A stretch of DNA of 64,000 nt from Priestia koreensis (GTDB taxonomy: Bacteria; Bacillota; Bacilli; Bacillales; Bacillaceae_H): the NCBI RefSeq assembly GCF_001274935.1, contig NZ_LILC01000010.1, forward strand, positions 46,253 through 110,252, read 5' to 3'. The translations under genes were made by a program, and so were the position numbers. This document shows, in pieces, positions 52,729-62,870 of the stretch. The notes below the pieces were generated by a model. That model saw only the letters and a program-made list of their open reading frames with translations. It was not told where the DNA came from and did no database searches. How positions within the stretch are numbered: position 1 is the first letter of the stretch; each line of letters begins with the position of its first letter.

Positions 52729-52809
52729 TTGTAATAGTTCTAAAAATCTCTTTTTTCTCATAAGCGTTTAGTAAGCACGTTAAGTATAGACAGCTTGCGA
52801 GAGGAGATT

Positions 52810-53691
52810 ATGAAGATGACTTATCGCTTATTAGCTCTCAATATTGATGGGACTATTCTAAATAGCCAAGGGCGTTTAACAAAAGAAACGAAAGAGGCCA
52901 TTTCTTATGTAAAAGAAAAAGGGGTGGACGTAACACTCGTTACCAATAGACATTTTCTATCTGCTAAGAAATTTGCTAAGGCATTGAAGTTACCTTCCTC
53001 TTCCTTATTAGTGACGCACAGCGGAGCCTTTATTGGTTCCTCTGTTGATAAGCCGTTTGTGAATAAACGAATCAGTGAAGACACCACTTATGCGATTATA
53101 CAAATGCTTGAGCACTTTGATTGTCATATCCGGATTATGCACGAGCGCTTTTCCATCGGAAACCGTGTGAAGCTTCCAAATCAATTAACATCTAAAAATG
53201 TTCTACGTTCCGGTGAACCGCTGTTTTATCCGCTCCAATTCGTTGATTCGCTAGAAAACACGCTGTATAATGAGCCGGTATCTACTCCGAAGATTGAAGT
53301 GTTTTTTGCCAATCGACGTGAAATGGAGCGCGCAGAGGCGACCGTTGCTTCAGCAGTAAAATCAGTTGATTGGTTCTCGTATCCTCATGAACATAGATGC
53401 TACATCACAACAAAAGGTGCTTGCAAAGCAACAGGCCTGCGTGCAGTAGCACAGCAGCTTGGAATTCCAATGGAGGACGTTGTTGTCATTGGAAACTGCC
53501 ACGATGATGTAGAGATGGTAGAACAGGCAGGTATGGGTGTTGCAATGGGGCATGCACCGAACGAGTTAAAAAGGGTGGCAAAATGGATTACACGCTCGAA
53601 CAATGAGAACGGAGTCGCGTATATGGTGAAAGAGCTATTCCGAAAGCAGCACCGCATTGGCTACTTATATGACCTAAAAACGATTAAATAA
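52810..53691 (+). CDS. yhaX: HAD-superfamily (Cof-type) protein YhaX with substituted nucleophile
   Basis: A 293-residue Cof/IIB-type HAD protein. The N-terminal motif I reads LALNIDGTILNS: the nucleophilic Asp of DxDGT is Asn, while the second Asp remains. Motif II (VTNRH), the late Lys region (ITTKGACKATGLRAVA) and motif IV (VVIGNCHDDVEMVEQAG, VAMGHAPNELK) are retained. As I recall, B. subtilis YhaX also has Asn here, so the family may be a non-catalytic HAD or bind a phosphoryl ligand. I start it at ATG 52810 after GAGAGGAG. It lies between yheA and hemZ as in B. subtilis. Confidence 0.87.
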   Translation: MKMTYRLLALNIDGTILNSQGRLTKETKEAISYVKEKGVDVTLVTNRHFLSAKKFAKALKLPSSSLLVTHSGAFIGSSVDKPFVNKRISEDTTYAIIQMLEHFDCHIRIMHERFSIGNRVKLPNQLTSKNVLRSGEPLFYPLQFVDSLENTLYNEPVSTPKIEVFFANRREMERAEATVASAVKSVDWFSYPHEHRCYITTKGACKATGLRAVAQQLGIPMEDVVVIGNCHDDVEMVEQAGMGVAMGHAPNELKRVAKWITRSNNENGVAYMVKELFRKQHRIGYLYDLKTIK

Positions 53692-53699
53692 AGAATGAG

Positions 53700-53731
53700 G
53701 CTACAGGCGATGAATGCTTGTAGCTTTTTTT
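53700..53731 (+). terminator. terminator after yhaX
   Basis: GCTACAGGC, 7-nt loop, GCTTGTAGCTTTTTTT. Confidence 0.8.
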
Positions 53732-53863
53732 GTTATCCACCAAATTGATTAGTCAAAGGTTGAATTTGATATACTGAAAACAAAGCAACTAATATTGACC
53801 CATCTGAAGTTGTTCAGTACACTGAAATAAGTTTATTAAATGTTGTTTCGAAAGGTGAGTTAA

Positions 53864-55381
53864 ATGAAAGTTTATATAGAAGGAATACAAGATGAGCGCT
53901 TTCAGCGTCCGTTACAGCTCATTACGGATTTATTTTACGAGGAATCATCTGTTTCACTAACGGAGGCAGTCGAAGCAGAGTTAAAAGCAATTGTGCAAGT
54001 AGATGTGTCTACGACCGTTACAGCTGCTATTACGTTGACTGAATTGGCAACTGGAACGGAATATCGTGCTTCGTTTGAGAAAGAGCTCGGTACATACGAG
54101 ACAGAAAAAGAGCGCTTTAAACAGATCAAAAACACGGTGCTTCACGTCTATCTTCTCGTTCTTCAGGATTTAACGGGGATTGAACAAAAATGGGGTATTT
54201 TAACAGGTATCCGTCCGACGAAGCTTCTCCACACGAAATTGCAAAACGGGGAAACGAAAGAAGAAGCTCATCATCAATTGAAGGAAGATTATTTGCTTTC
54301 TGATGAGAAAATTAATCTGTTACAGCAAATTGTTGATCTTCAATTAAAGGTCGTACCAGACTTATATGATTTGTCAAAAGAAGTGAGTATTTACATTGGG
54401 ATTCCATTTTGCCCGACAAAATGCGCTTATTGCACGTTCCCAGCCTATGCGATCAATGGTCGTCAAGGATCTGTTAATTCATTCTTAGGCGGTCTTCATT
54501 ATGAAATGAAAGAAATGGGACGATGGATGAAGGAGAAGGGTATTAAGATTACTACGATTTATTATGGTGGGGGAACACCAACAAGCATTACGGCAGAAGA
54601 GATGGACATGCTGTATGAGGAAATGTACGAATCATTCCCTGATGTGAAAAACGTACGTGAGATCACAGTTGAAGCAGGGCGACCGGATACGATTACGCCT
54701 GAAAAGCTGAGCGTGCTGAATAAATGGAATATTGACCGTATAAGCATTAATCCACAGTCCTATATCCAAGAGACGCTAAAAGCAATCGGTCGTCATCATA
54801 CGGTAGAAGAAACGATTGATAAATTCCATTTAGCAAGAGAAATGGGCATGAACAATATTAATATGGATTTAATTATCGGTCTTCCTGGTGAGGGCGTAGA
54901 GGAATTTCAGCATACTCTAAATGAAACGAAAAAGCTGATGCCAGAATCACTTACGGTTCATACGTTATCATTTAAGCGTGCTTCTGAAATGACGAGAAAC
55001 AGACAGAAGTACAAAGTAGCCGATCGTAACGAGATTTCGGATATGATGCAAATGGCGACAGACTTTACGGAAAAAGAAGGCTATGCGCCTTACTATCTGT
55101 ATCGTCAAAAAAATATTTTAGGAAACCTTGAAAACGTCGGCTATGCGCTTCCTGATCAAGAGAGCATCTACAACATTATGATTATGGAAGAGAAACAAAC
55201 CATTATCGGTCTTGGCTGCGGCGCGTCAAGTAAATTTGTTCATCCAACGACAGGTAAAATTACACGCTTTGCCAACCCGAAGGACCCAAAATCATACAAT
55301 GATAACTTTGAGCATTATACGAATGAAAAAATTAACATCCTAAACGATCTGTTTAGTGAAGAAGCAACAGTTGAGAAATGA
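53864..55381 (+). CDS. hemZ: radical SAM coproporphyrinogen III dehydrogenase-like protein HemZ
   Basis: A 505-residue radical S-adenosylmethionine protein. The 4Fe-4S motif CPTKCAYCTFPAY (residues ~183-195) is preceded by a ~170-residue N-terminal domain specific to HemZ. YYGGGTPTSI and the SINPQSYIQETLKAIGR block are typical of the HemN-like family. In B. subtilis HemZ works in oxygen-independent oxidation of coproporphyrinogen III during haem synthesis, though some family members have other roles. It starts after AAAGGTGAG and a terminator follows; the position after yhaX is conserved. Confidence 0.92.
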   Translation: MKVYIEGIQDERFQRPLQLITDLFYEESSVSLTEAVEAELKAIVQVDVSTTVTAAITLTELATGTEYRASFEKELGTYETEKERFKQIKNTVLHVYLLVLQDLTGIEQKWGILTGIRPTKLLHTKLQNGETKEEAHHQLKEDYLLSDEKINLLQQIVDLQLKVVPDLYDLSKEVSIYIGIPFCPTKCAYCTFPAYAINGRQGSVNSFLGGLHYEMKEMGRWMKEKGIKITTIYYGGGTPTSITAEEMDMLYEEMYESFPDVKNVREITVEAGRPDTITPEKLSVLNKWNIDRISINPQSYIQETLKAIGRHHTVEETIDKFHLAREMGMNNINMDLIIGLPGEGVEEFQHTLNETKKLMPESLTVHTLSFKRASEMTRNRQKYKVADRNEISDMMQMATDFTEKEGYAPYYLYRQKNILGNLENVGYALPDQESIYNIMIMEEKQTIIGLGCGASSKFVHPTTGKITRFANPKDPKSYNDNFEHYTNEKINILNDLFSEEATVEK

Positions 55382-55383
55382 GG

Positions 55384-55417
55384 AAAAAGGTGATCGTTTT
55401 TAGCGATCACCTTTTTT
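55384..55417 (+). terminator. terminator after hemZ
   Basis: AAAAAGGTGATCG, 7-nt loop, CGATCACCTTTTTT. Confidence 0.85.
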
Positions 55418-55641
55418 GTGCGGGAAAGTTGAATGGGCATTCATTTTTTTGATTTGAGGTAGAGGATTTAATAAAGATTTGCGGAATATATACCATGTAT
55501 GTAGTTTTCTACCGAAGTTTGTCTAACGAAAAATGGAATAATTAAACATTCCTGAGCTTGACAAAGCAAAAGATCGTTCATTAGACCTTTGATGAAAACT
55601 CAATTTTTGTAAGCGTTTCCTATAAAGGCGTGGGGTGATGA

Positions 55642-57264
55642 ATGATGATGAATGTACAGCTAACAATTCCAACCATGATGGAAAGAGCAGAAAAGTTTTT
55701 CCCGAAAAAGCAAGTCATTTCGAGATATTCAAATGGGATCAAACGTTTTACGTACAAAGAAATTGGCAAACGAACAAGGCAATTAGCGAATGTGTTAGAG
55801 AACTTGGGTGTCAAAAAAGGAGAGGCGGTAGGAACGCTTGCCTGGAATCATCACCGTCATTTAGAAGCATATTTCGCTATTCCAGGTATTTCGGCATTGC
55901 TTCATACGATTAATATACGCCTAGATCCACAGCAAATCGCGTATATCATCAATCATGCAAAAGATAAAGTGCTACTAGTAGATGACTGCTTTTTACCGAT
56001 TCTGGATGCGATTAAATACCATATTCCAACGGTAGAAGCCATTATTGTCATGACAGATGAGGAATCTGTTCCAGCTACGACGTTAACAAATGTGTACGAA
56101 TATGAAGCGTTACTGAAAACAGGAAGCGAGACGTATCTGTTTAGCACAGATATTAACGAGAACGATCCAGCAGGACTTTGCTATACGTCAGCGACAACGG
56201 GTAATCCAAAAGGCGTTGTCTATACGCATAGAAGCATCTACTTGCACAGTATGGCACTCGGTCTAGCCGATACTTGTGCGGTGTCCGAGCAAGATATCGC
56301 GATGCCAATCGTACCGATGTTTCATGTGAACGCATGGGGATTCCCTTTTGCATGTACATGGTTTGGTACAAACGTTGTAATGCCAGGACCATTTTTTACG
56401 CCTAAAATTTTAGCGGAGCTTATTGAAAGTGAAAAAGTAACCATTGCAGCAGGTGTTCCAACGATTTGGATGGGTGTCTTAAAAGAAATGGAAGAGAGAG
56501 AATATGACTTTAGCAACGTTCGCTCGTTTATTAGCGGAGGATCGGCAGCACCTCGTGGCATTATTGAGAAGTATGAAAAGAAATTCGGCGTACCGTTTGT
56601 TCAAGCCTATGGGATGACGGAAACAAGTCCGCTCGTTATGGCATCTGTACTTAAGAGCAATCAGCAGGCGCTTCCGGACGATGAACGCTATGAGTATAAA
56701 GCCAAGCAAGGAATGATTATTCCTGGTGTTGACATGAAGGTTATAGGTGTAGAGGGAGAAGTGAAATGGGACGGGAAAGAAATGGGCGAGTTATTGCTCC
56801 GAGGTCCTTGGATTGCATCGGAATATTTAAATGATGAGCGTACGACCGATGCTTTTCATGATGGTTGGCTTCACACGGGTGACGTGGTCACCGTTGATGA
56901 AGAAGGCTTCGTGAAAATTGTCGATCGAACGAAGGACTTGATCAAAAGCGGTGGGGAGTGGATTTCCTCTGTTGATTTAGAGAATGCTCTTATGGCTCAC
57001 GAGGGAATTTTTGAGGCGTCTGTTATAGCCGTTCCTCATGAAAAATGGCAGGAGCGTCCTGTAGCCTGCGTCGTTTTAAAGGATGCCTATAAGGATCAAG
57101 TAACTAAGGAAGAAGTGCTGGCCTTTTTAGCGCCGCAATTTGCAAAATGGTGGCTTCCAGACGATGTGCTGTTCATGGAAGAGATCCCAAAAACATCTGT
57201 CGGAAAGTTTTTAAAGCGAAAGCTTCGTGAACAAGTTCTTGAGCAGTATCAATCAAATTTGTAG
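55642..57264 (+). CDS. medium/long-chain fatty acyl-CoA ligase
   Basis: A 540-residue ANL-superfamily acyl-CoA synthetase that activates a fatty acid through acyl-AMP to acyl-CoA. P-loop [21 protein letters not shown]-binding YGMTETSP, hinge and A8 region [20 protein letters not shown] with [13 protein letters not shown], and the C-terminal catalytic Lys in [13 protein letters not shown] are present. It is 13 bp before an enoyl-CoA hydratase gene, so the pair probably forms a short fatty-acid-degradation operon. Start at 55642 within a run of three in-frame ATGs; GGGGTGA is upstream. Chain-length preference is not readable. Confidence 0.9.
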   Translation: MMMNVQLTIPTMMERAEKFFPKKQVISRYSNGIKRFTYKEIGKRTRQLANVLENLGVKKGEAVGTLAWNHHRHLEAYFAIPGISALLHTINIRLDPQQIAYIINHAKDKVLLVDDCFLPILDAIKYHIPTVEAIIVMTDEESVPATTLTNVYEYEALLKTGSETYLFSTDINENDPAGLCYTSATTGNPKGVVYTHRSIYLHSMALGLADTCAVSEQDIAMPIVPMFHVNAWGFPFACTWFGTNVVMPGPFFTPKILAELIESEKVTIAAGVPTIWMGVLKEMEEREYDFSNVRSFISGGSAAPRGIIEKYEKKFGVPFVQAYGMTETSPLVMASVLKSNQQALPDDERYEYKAKQGMIIPGVDMKVIGVEGEVKWDGKEMGELLLRGPWIASEYLNDERTTDAFHDGWLHTGDVVTVDEEGFVKIVDRTKDLIKSGGEWISSVDLENALMAHEGIFEASVIAVPHEKWQERPVACVVLKDAYKDQVTKEEVLAFLAPQFAKWWLPDDVLFMEEIPKTSVGKFLKRKLREQVLEQYQSNL

Positions 57265-57276
57265 GAGGAATGAATA

Positions 57277-58056
57277 ATGGCTGTTGAAACAAAATTAGTG
57301 GAGTTAACATATGAAGATCGCGTAGCGACGATGATTTTAAATCGTGCAGATGCGCTAAATGCTTTAAATCTTGAAATGTTAAAAGAGGTTCTTTCTGCCC
57401 TTCAGCATGTAAAAGAGCAGGGGACGGATTTCCTTGTGATCAAAGGAAGCGGAAAAGCCTTCTCAGCGGGTGGAGATATTAAAATGATGCTTGCACCGTC
57501 ACACGACGAATCGTTTGGGGATGTGATGGGCGTCATTAATCAGCTTATTACGACGCTTTATCAGCTCCCGACTATTACCATTGCAGCCGTAAATGGAGCA
57601 GCTGCTGGTCTTGGTCTTAGCTTAGCGCTTGCCTGTGATTACATTATTGCAGACGAACGGGCGAAGCTAGCGATGAATTTTATTGGAATTGCGTTAATTC
57701 CTGACGGTGGAGGGCACTTCCTTTTAGAAAAAAGAATGGGTGCTCATGAGGCGAAAAAGCTGATTTGGGAAGGCGAAGTATTAACTGCACAGCAAGGATT
57801 AGAGAAGTATATTATCGACGAAACAGCATCTGATTTAGACGCTGCGGTTGAACAAAAGGTAGGCGCTTGGAAGAAGAAGCCTGTTCTTGCAATGAAAAAG
57901 ACAAAAGACATTTATGTATCTCAATCCCTTAGTCAGTTAAAAGCTTCCCTTGAAATGGAAAAAGAGGGACAAGGACAGATGAATCAAACAAAGGATCATC
58001 GTGAGGGAATTGAAGCTTTTGTACAAAAGCGTCCACCAGTTTTTACAGGTCAATAA
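57277..58056 (+). CDS. yhaR: enoyl-CoA hydratase/isomerase family protein (YhaR-like)
   Basis: A 259-residue crotonase-fold protein. The oxyanion-hole segments are KAFSAGGDIKMM and NGAAAGLGLSLALACD. At the second catalytic place LIPDGGGHFLLEKRMG has Asp-Gly-Gly where hydratases often have a Glu, as in several isomerase-like members, so hydration activity is not certain. It follows the acyl-CoA ligase by 13 bp with AGGAGGAA upstream. Location near hemZ and yhaQ matches B. subtilis YhaR. Confidence 0.88.
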   Translation: MAVETKLVELTYEDRVATMILNRADALNALNLEMLKEVLSALQHVKEQGTDFLVIKGSGKAFSAGGDIKMMLAPSHDESFGDVMGVINQLITTLYQLPTITIAAVNGAAAGLGLSLALACDYIIADERAKLAMNFIGIALIPDGGGHFLLEKRMGAHEAKKLIWEGEVLTAQQGLEKYIIDETASDLDAAVEQKVGAWKKKPVLAMKKTKDIYVSQSLSQLKASLEMEKEGQGQMNQTKDHREGIEAFVQKRPPVFTGQ

Positions 58057-58080
58057 TAAAACGTTCATAGACTTTTAATC

Positions 58081-58117
58081 AAAAAGAATCCTAGGAAGGT
58101 GCCTAGGATTCTTTTTT
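58081..58117. terminator. terminator between yhaR and yhzD
   Basis: AAAAAGAATCCTAGG, short loop, CCTAGGATTCTTTTTT; usable by both converging genes. Confidence 0.85.
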
Positions 58118-58301
58118 AGCGATGAAATAAGACAAGTTTTCCAGCTGCAGATGTACAGCGGTGTGTGTGCTCTTCGAACTTTAACTCAGATAAGCGTTCA
58201 GTTCCCTTTTGCTTTGCTTCTGCTTCAGTTGAAGCTTCAAACGTTTCATCTATTAATTTCTCTCCTGACTTCTCAAAAACGGTTAATGTATACGCTCCCA
58301 T
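58116..58301 (-). CDS. yhzD: YhzD-like small protein
   Basis: A 61-residue soluble protein, length and context like B. subtilis YhzD. Sequence features: beta-strand-rich start (GAYTLTVFEKSGEKLIDETF), then a helix with Glu/Ala/Lys repeats, and a basic C-terminus. AAGGGGGA lies upstream of the ATG. Function unknown. No motif for catalysis or membrane insertion. Confidence 0.75.
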   Translation of the reverse strand: MGAYTLTVFEKSGEKLIDETFEASTEAEAKQKGTERLSELKFEEHTHRCTSAAGKLVLFHR

Positions 58302-58416
58302 TTTTTAGTCCCCCTTGTTGTGAAAAATAGTATATCTATAAAGTTCTCATGTTATTGGTAAATTCCTGCTATAATGTAAGAGAAACATTTTTTACCATAC
58401 AGTTGAAAGGGGACAT

Positions 58417-59319
58417 ATGATGGCATTACAAATTGAACATGTCACGAAGCGCTTTGGGGATTTTACAGCCGTAAATAATTTATCGCTGACGATACCTGAA
58501 AAAGAAATTTTTGGATTTTTAGGAGCAAACGGGGCAGGGAAAACAACAACATTCCGTATGGCGCTAGGTCTTATCGACATTAGTGAAGGAAACATAAAGT
58601 GGAATGGGAAAAATATTACGTACGACAGTACAAATGTTATCGGGTATCTTCCGGAGGAACGAGGATTATATCCAAAGCTGAAAGTCCAAGATCAGCTCGT
58701 TTATTTAGGAAAGTTAAAAGGTGTAAAAAAGAAAGATATTATAGACCGCATGCACGTCTGGCTAGAGCGTTTTCGAATTCCAGAGTACGCCACAAAGCGT
58801 GTAGAGGAGCTATCAAAAGGAAATCAGCAAAAAATTCAGTTCATCGCCTCTGTTATTCACAACCCCAAACTACTCATTTTAGATGAACCCTTCAGTGGAT
58901 TAGATCCAGTTAATGTTGAGCTGTTAAAAAGTGCCGTCCTCGATCTTAAAGAGCAGGGAACGACCATTATGTTTTCGAGTCATCGCATGGAGCACGTTGA
59001 AGAGCTTTGCGAAAATCTGTGCATTATGCACAAAGGTCAGCCTGTTGTTCAGGGACGATTAAAGGAAATTAAGCGTTCATTCGGAAAGAAGAATTTAATT
59101 GTTCATGCAGAAGGAGATATTGAACATATCACTCAATTGCCTGGTGTTGTCAAAAGTAAAAAAACAGCAGAGGGATGGGAGCTTCAAATTAGTGAAGAGA
59201 GCGTCTCACAGTCTATTTTTCAAGAGTTGTCAAAGGCGACTTTCGTTCGGAAGTTTGAAATTGAAGAACCTTCCTTAAATGATATTTTCATTGAGAAAGT
59301 AGGTGCTTCGTATGAGTAA
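58417..59319 (+). CDS. yhaQ: ABC exporter ATPase, NatA/YhaQ-like
   Basis: A 300-residue ATPase of the ABC-2 type. Walker A GANGAGKTTTFRMALGL, the ABC signature in LSKGNQQKIQFIASVIH, and Walker B LLILDEPFSGLDPVN; the C-terminal ~80 residues are the DUF4162-like extension common in this group. It pairs with the permease gene that overlaps its 3' end. In B. subtilis yhaQ-yhaP encode a putative Na+ or toxicant efflux system. AAAGGGGA precedes the start at 58417; a second ATG follows directly. Confidence 0.9.
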   Translation: MMALQIEHVTKRFGDFTAVNNLSLTIPEKEIFGFLGANGAGKTTTFRMALGLIDISEGNIKWNGKNITYDSTNVIGYLPEERGLYPKLKVQDQLVYLGKLKGVKKKDIIDRMHVWLERFRIPEYATKRVEELSKGNQQKIQFIASVIHNPKLLILDEPFSGLDPVNVELLKSAVLDLKEQGTTIMFSSHRMEHVEELCENLCIMHKGQPVVQGRLKEIKRSFGKKNLIVHAEGDIEHITQLPGVVKSKKTAEGWELQISEESVSQSIFQELSKATFVRKFEIEEPSLNDIFIEKVGASYE

Positions 59320-60547
59320 GTTTTGGATTGTATTTTTTCATACATATTTGAACAAATTGAAATCAAAATCGTTTATTATTACGACTGTTATTATGTGTGT
59401 AGCGTCTTTAGTTCTTACAAACATTAATCACATCGTTGACCTCTTTAATGGGGATGACAAGGTGAAAGTAGGTGTGATTGATGAAAGTGGAGAGCTGCTT
59501 GCTCCTTATCAAGCACAGCTTAAGAAAATAAATCCAGATATTCAGCTAATCAAAGCAACGGATGAAAAAAAAGCACAGAAAAAGGTAACGGACGAAACGT
59601 GGAAAGGGTATATGATCGTTTCGTTAAATGACCAAGGGCTGCCACAAGGAGGCTATCGCTCGGAATCTATGGCTGATATGGATGTTCCGACGGATTTAGA
59701 ACAAGGCCTACAGCAGCTGAAAACGACGATTGCTTCTAGCAAAGTAGGATTAACTGCTGAGCAAAGCCAGCTTCTTTATACACCGGTTTCGTTTGATAAA
59801 AAAGCACTGGACAAAGGGGCAAAAACGGAAGATGAGCTAAATCAGGCACGCGTACTTGTCTATATTTTATTATTCATCATTTATATCTCCGTCATCACGT
59901 ACGGAAGCATGATCGCAACAGAGGTTGCAACGGAAAAATCTTCACGCGTGATGGAAATCTTAATTTCAAGCGTGTCACCTGTTACGCAAATGTTCGGGAA
60001 AATTTTGGGAATTGCGCTCCTTAGTCTGACACAGTTTGTGCTTCTGTTTTTAGTAGCAGGTTTTTCAATGTTCCAAAATAATAGAGAAGCATTAGACGCG
60101 ATTGATATTCAAGGAATGTCGGCCTCTATTCTTGTTTACGGCGTCGTATTTTTCTTACTAGGGTACTTATTATTTGCGACGATGGCTGCCTTCTTAGGAT
60201 CGCTTGTAAGCCGTACAGAGGACGTACAGCAAGCGATTATGCCCATTATGATTTTAATTGTGGCTGCCTTTGTGATTGCTGTACAGGGACTAGGAACTCC
60301 TGAAGCCACGTTTATTAAAGTAACGTCCTTTATCCCGTTCTTTACACCGATGATAATGTTCTTACGCGTCGGTCTTCTCACAATTCCTGTATGGGAAGTA
60401 ATGATTGGAATGGCGATACTGGTTGTAACTATTATTGCACTTGCCCTGTTTGGTGCTCGCGTTTACCGCGGTGGTGTTTTAATGTATGATAAGCATTCGT
60501 TCTTTAAAGGAATTAAAAAAGCGGTTCAGCTTACTAAAAATCAATAA
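59312..60547 (+). CDS. yhaP: ABC exporter permease, NatB/YhaP-like
   Basis: A 411-residue ABC-2-type permease. One N-terminal helix (KSFIITTVIMCVASLVLTNI), a ~150-residue extracellular domain, then five or six C-terminal helices. The conserved TEVATEKSSRVMEILISSVSP lies at ~205-225. It overlaps yhaQ by 8 bp and I start it at ATG 59312 (MSKFWIVFFHTYL). Together they form an efflux pump whose substrate is not known; Na+ is suggested only by family name. The terminator is 13 bp downstream. Confidence 0.9.
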   Translation: MSKFWIVFFHTYLNKLKSKSFIITTVIMCVASLVLTNINHIVDLFNGDDKVKVGVIDESGELLAPYQAQLKKINPDIQLIKATDEKKAQKKVTDETWKGYMIVSLNDQGLPQGGYRSESMADMDVPTDLEQGLQQLKTTIASSKVGLTAEQSQLLYTPVSFDKKALDKGAKTEDELNQARVLVYILLFIIYISVITYGSMIATEVATEKSSRVMEILISSVSPVTQMFGKILGIALLSLTQFVLLFLVAGFSMFQNNREALDAIDIQGMSASILVYGVVFFLLGYLLFATMAAFLGSLVSRTEDVQQAIMPIMILIVAAFVIAVQGLGTPEATFIKVTSFIPFFTPMIMFLRVGLLTIPVWEVMIGMAILVVTIIALALFGARVYRGGVLMYDKHSFFKGIKKAVQLTKNQ

Positions 60548-60559
60548 TCGTATCCTTTT

Positions 60560-60598
60560 AAAAACCATCTGATGTATGAAAGCAACAGATGGTTTTTT
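60560..60598 (+). terminator. terminator after yhaP
   Basis: AAAAACCATCTG, 15-nt loop, CAGATGGTTTTTT. Confidence 0.8.
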
Positions 60599-60696
60599 CT
60601 TAAACTCTTTCCTATCAAGGGTTCATGAATTGATGTTTACTGCGTGACAGTGATAAAATGAATGTACATACAATGTAGAAGCTGGGAGGGTTCTGG

Positions 60697-61638
60697 ATGA
60701 CAAAGGGTATTTTAAGTCATGAAGTAGGAGAGCAAGTCAATTTATATTTACTTGTTAAATCATCTGTTAAAGGCGTTGCGAGCAACGGCAAGCCGTTTTT
60801 AACATTGATTTTGCAGGATAAAACAGGGGATATTGAAGCGAAGCTCTGGGATGCATCACCAGATGACGAAATTCATTATGCTCCGCAGCGAATTGTAAAA
60901 GCAGCGGGAGAAATTATGAATTACCGTGGGCGTAACCAACTTAAAATTCGAAACATTCGCCCGGCCAACGCCAACGATCCTGTGCAAGTTTCTGACTTTT
61001 TAGAAGTAGCACCACTTAAAAAGGAAGAAATGGTGGATGTGATTACACAAGCCATTTTCGATATGAAAAACCCAAGCCTTCAGCGTATTACAAGACATCT
61101 TTTAAATAAATATCAGGCGCAGTTTCTAGAATATCCAGCCGCGACGAAAAATCATCATGAATTTGTATCAGGTCTTGCATATCATGTTGTATCGATGTTG
61201 AAGCTGGCAACGAGTATTTCTGAACTTTATCCGTCGTTGAATCGAGACCTGCTGTATTCAGGTATTATTTTACATGATCTTGGAAAAGTAATGGAGTTGT
61301 CAGGTCCTGTGGCGACTACGTATACGGTAGAGGGAAATCTAATTGGTCACATTTCCATTATGGTAAACGAAATTGGCAAAGCCGCGGAAGAATTGAAAAT
61401 TCAAGGTGAGGAAGTAATGCTGCTTCAGCACATGGTACTATCTCATCATGGAAAACTGGAGTGGGGCAGTCCGAAGCAGCCGCTCATTAAGGAAGCAGAA
61501 ATGCTTCATTTAATCGATAACATTGATGCAAAGATGAATATGTTAGATCGTGCCCTTGATAAAGCAAAACCTGGTGAATTTACGGAGAAGGTATTTGCGC
61601 TCGATAATCGTTCTTTTTACAAGCCAACGAATTTATAA
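60697..61638 (+). CDS. yhaM: 3'-5' exoribonuclease YhaM
   Basis: A 313-residue exonuclease. N-terminal OB-fold ([20 protein letters not shown]) binds nucleic acid; residues ~160-290 are an HD domain with the His-Asp pair in [14 protein letters not shown] and further metal ligands in [12 protein letters not shown]. subtilis YhaM degrades RNA and DNA 3'-to-5' and works in mRNA turnover and DNA replication quality. GGGAGGG precedes the ATG. The yhaO/yhaN genes that lie between yhaP and yhaM in B. subtilis are missing here. Confidence 0.94.
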   Translation: MTKGILSHEVGEQVNLYLLVKSSVKGVASNGKPFLTLILQDKTGDIEAKLWDASPDDEIHYAPQRIVKAAGEIMNYRGRNQLKIRNIRPANANDPVQVSDFLEVAPLKKEEMVDVITQAIFDMKNPSLQRITRHLLNKYQAQFLEYPAATKNHHEFVSGLAYHVVSMLKLATSISELYPSLNRDLLYSGIILHDLGKVMELSGPVATTYTVEGNLIGHISIMVNEIGKAAEELKIQGEEVMLLQHMVLSHHGKLEWGSPKQPLIKEAEMLHLIDNIDAKMNMLDRALDKAKPGEFTEKVFALDNRSFYKPTNL

Positions 61639-61718
61639 GCCTGTCCTTTTAATGGAATAAATCCCTAAACCTATACATATAGTGATCGTAAGTACAAGTT
61701 GTATAGGGAGGAAAAAAG

Positions 61719-61913
61719 ATGTTTACACTACCTTTTTGGATCTATTTGGTCGTAGCGGGTATTTTCTTTAGTGGGTTTATGGCAATTAAAACAGCACAGC
61801 AGGATCGTGAAGTAGAAGACGAGTTTATTGAAAAAGAAGGCGAAGTGTATATGGAGCGTTTGGAGCAAGAACGTGAACGACGCAAAGACGTAGATCAAAC
61901 GTCCTCAATCTAA
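61719..61913 (+). CDS. yhaL: YhaL-like small membrane protein
   Basis: A 64-residue protein with one N-terminal membrane helix (PFWIYLVVAGIFFSGFMAI) and a charged, acidic/basic coiled-coil-like tail (EKEGEVYMERLEQERERRKD). Size and location between yhaM and prsA match B. subtilis YhaL, which has been linked to sporulation. AGGGAGGAAAAAA precedes the ATG. Function unknown. Confidence 0.85.
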   Translation: MFTLPFWIYLVVAGIFFSGFMAIKTAQQDREVEDEFIEKEGEVYMERLEQERERRKDVDQTSSI

Positions 61914-61920
61914 TAAAAAT

Positions 61921-61952
61921 AAGTGCCTGCAAATCAGGCACTTATTTTTATA
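61921..61952 (+). terminator. terminator after yhaL
   Basis: AAGTGCCTG, 5-nt loop, CAGGCACTTATTTTT. Confidence 0.75.
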
Positions 61953-61955
61953 TCG

Positions 61956-61993
61956 AAAAAGGCCCGTCCAAAAAAATGGACGGGCTTTTTTTT
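61956..61993 (-). terminator. terminator of prsA
   Basis: AAGCCCGTCCA and TGGACGGGCC arms with a 6-nt loop and a T-run on the minus strand. Confidence 0.8.
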
Positions 61994-61994
61994 A

Positions 61995-62870
61995 TTATTT
62001 TGCGTTAGAGTCGCCAGTATCAACAGCGTCTTTAAGATCTTTATCTTTTACTTTTACATCAGCATCTTTTAAGACTTTATTAACAGCTGATTGAAGTTTA
62101 GATTGATCCACTTTTTGAAGTTTTAGCTCATTTTCAAGCTCAGGCTTCATTTTTTTGAATGATTCTAACTTCTTCTTGTCTGTTAACTTGATGATGTGGT
62201 AACCAAATTGAGATTGTACTGGTTGACTTACTTCACCAACTTTTAAGCTGTAAGCCGCTTTTTCAAACGCTGGGTCCATTGTTCCAGTACCGAAGAATCC
62301 TAAGTCACCGCCTTGTTGAGCAGAACCAGGGTCTTGAGAATATTCTTTTGCAACCTTCGCAAAATCTTCACCTTTATCAAGCTTTGCTTTTACTTCTTTA
62401 GCCGTTTTTTCATCTTTTACAAGAATATGGCTAGCTTTAATTTCAGGCTTTTTCTCTTCATATGCCTTTTTTAAGTCAGCTTCGCTAACTTTTACACCGC
62501 TTGTTGCAGCCTTTTGGCGAAGAAGATCAATTTTAAGCATGTTTTTAATGTACGCTTCACCGTTTTGTTGTACAGCTGCTTGGTATTGATCTTGGTATTG
62601 CTCTTTTAATTTATCCATTTGGTCTTTAAGTTCTTTATCAGTTACTTTATATTTTTTGCTTAATACTTTTTCATCCACAAGGTCACGAACTGTTTGGTCA
62701 CCTACACGACTTTTCATTGCTTCATATAAGTCGTCTTTTGTAATATTCCCAGCATTCGTTTCTACAACAGCTTTAGAGCCGTCTCCTGAAGATTTGCCAT
62801 CTGCGCTGCTACATCCTGTTAGAGCGAGAAGTCCTGCTGCAGTTGTTAAGGCAACTAAACTTTTCTTCAT
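61995..62870 (-). CDS. prsA: foldase lipoprotein PrsA
   Basis: A 291-residue post-translocation foldase with peptidyl-prolyl isomerase activity on the outer face of the membrane, needed for folding of secreted enzymes and cell-wall proteins. Signal peptide and lipobox LALTGCSS (Cys20). Residues ~130-225 form a parvulin domain ([46 protein letters not shown]). I start it at ATG 62870; a GTG at 62882 would abut the TAGGAG site. The Lys-rich C-terminus is typical. Essential or near-essential in B. subtilis. Confidence 0.95.
   Translation of the reverse strand: MKKSLVALTTAAGLLALTGCSSADGKSSGDGSKAVVETNAGNITKDDLYEAMKSRVGDQTVRDLVDEKVLSKKYKVTDKELKDQMDKLKEQYQDQYQAAVQQNGEAYIKNMLKIDLLRQKAATSGVKVSEADLKKAYEEKKPEIKASHILVKDEKTAKEVKAKLDKGEDFAKVAKEYSQDPGSAQQGGDLGFFGTGTMDPAFEKAAYSLKVGEVSQPVQSQFGYHIIKLTDKKKLESFKKMKPELENELKLQKVDQSKLQSAVNKVLKDADVKVKDKDLKDAVDTGDSNAK

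Noticed and set aside
55430..55443. TGAATGGGCATTCA palindrome as a FadR operator for the acyl-CoA ligase gene
   Set aside because: Half-sites resemble the FadR box but spacing is 2 bases instead of 6 and it lies ~200 bp upstream next to the hemZ terminator; not convincing.
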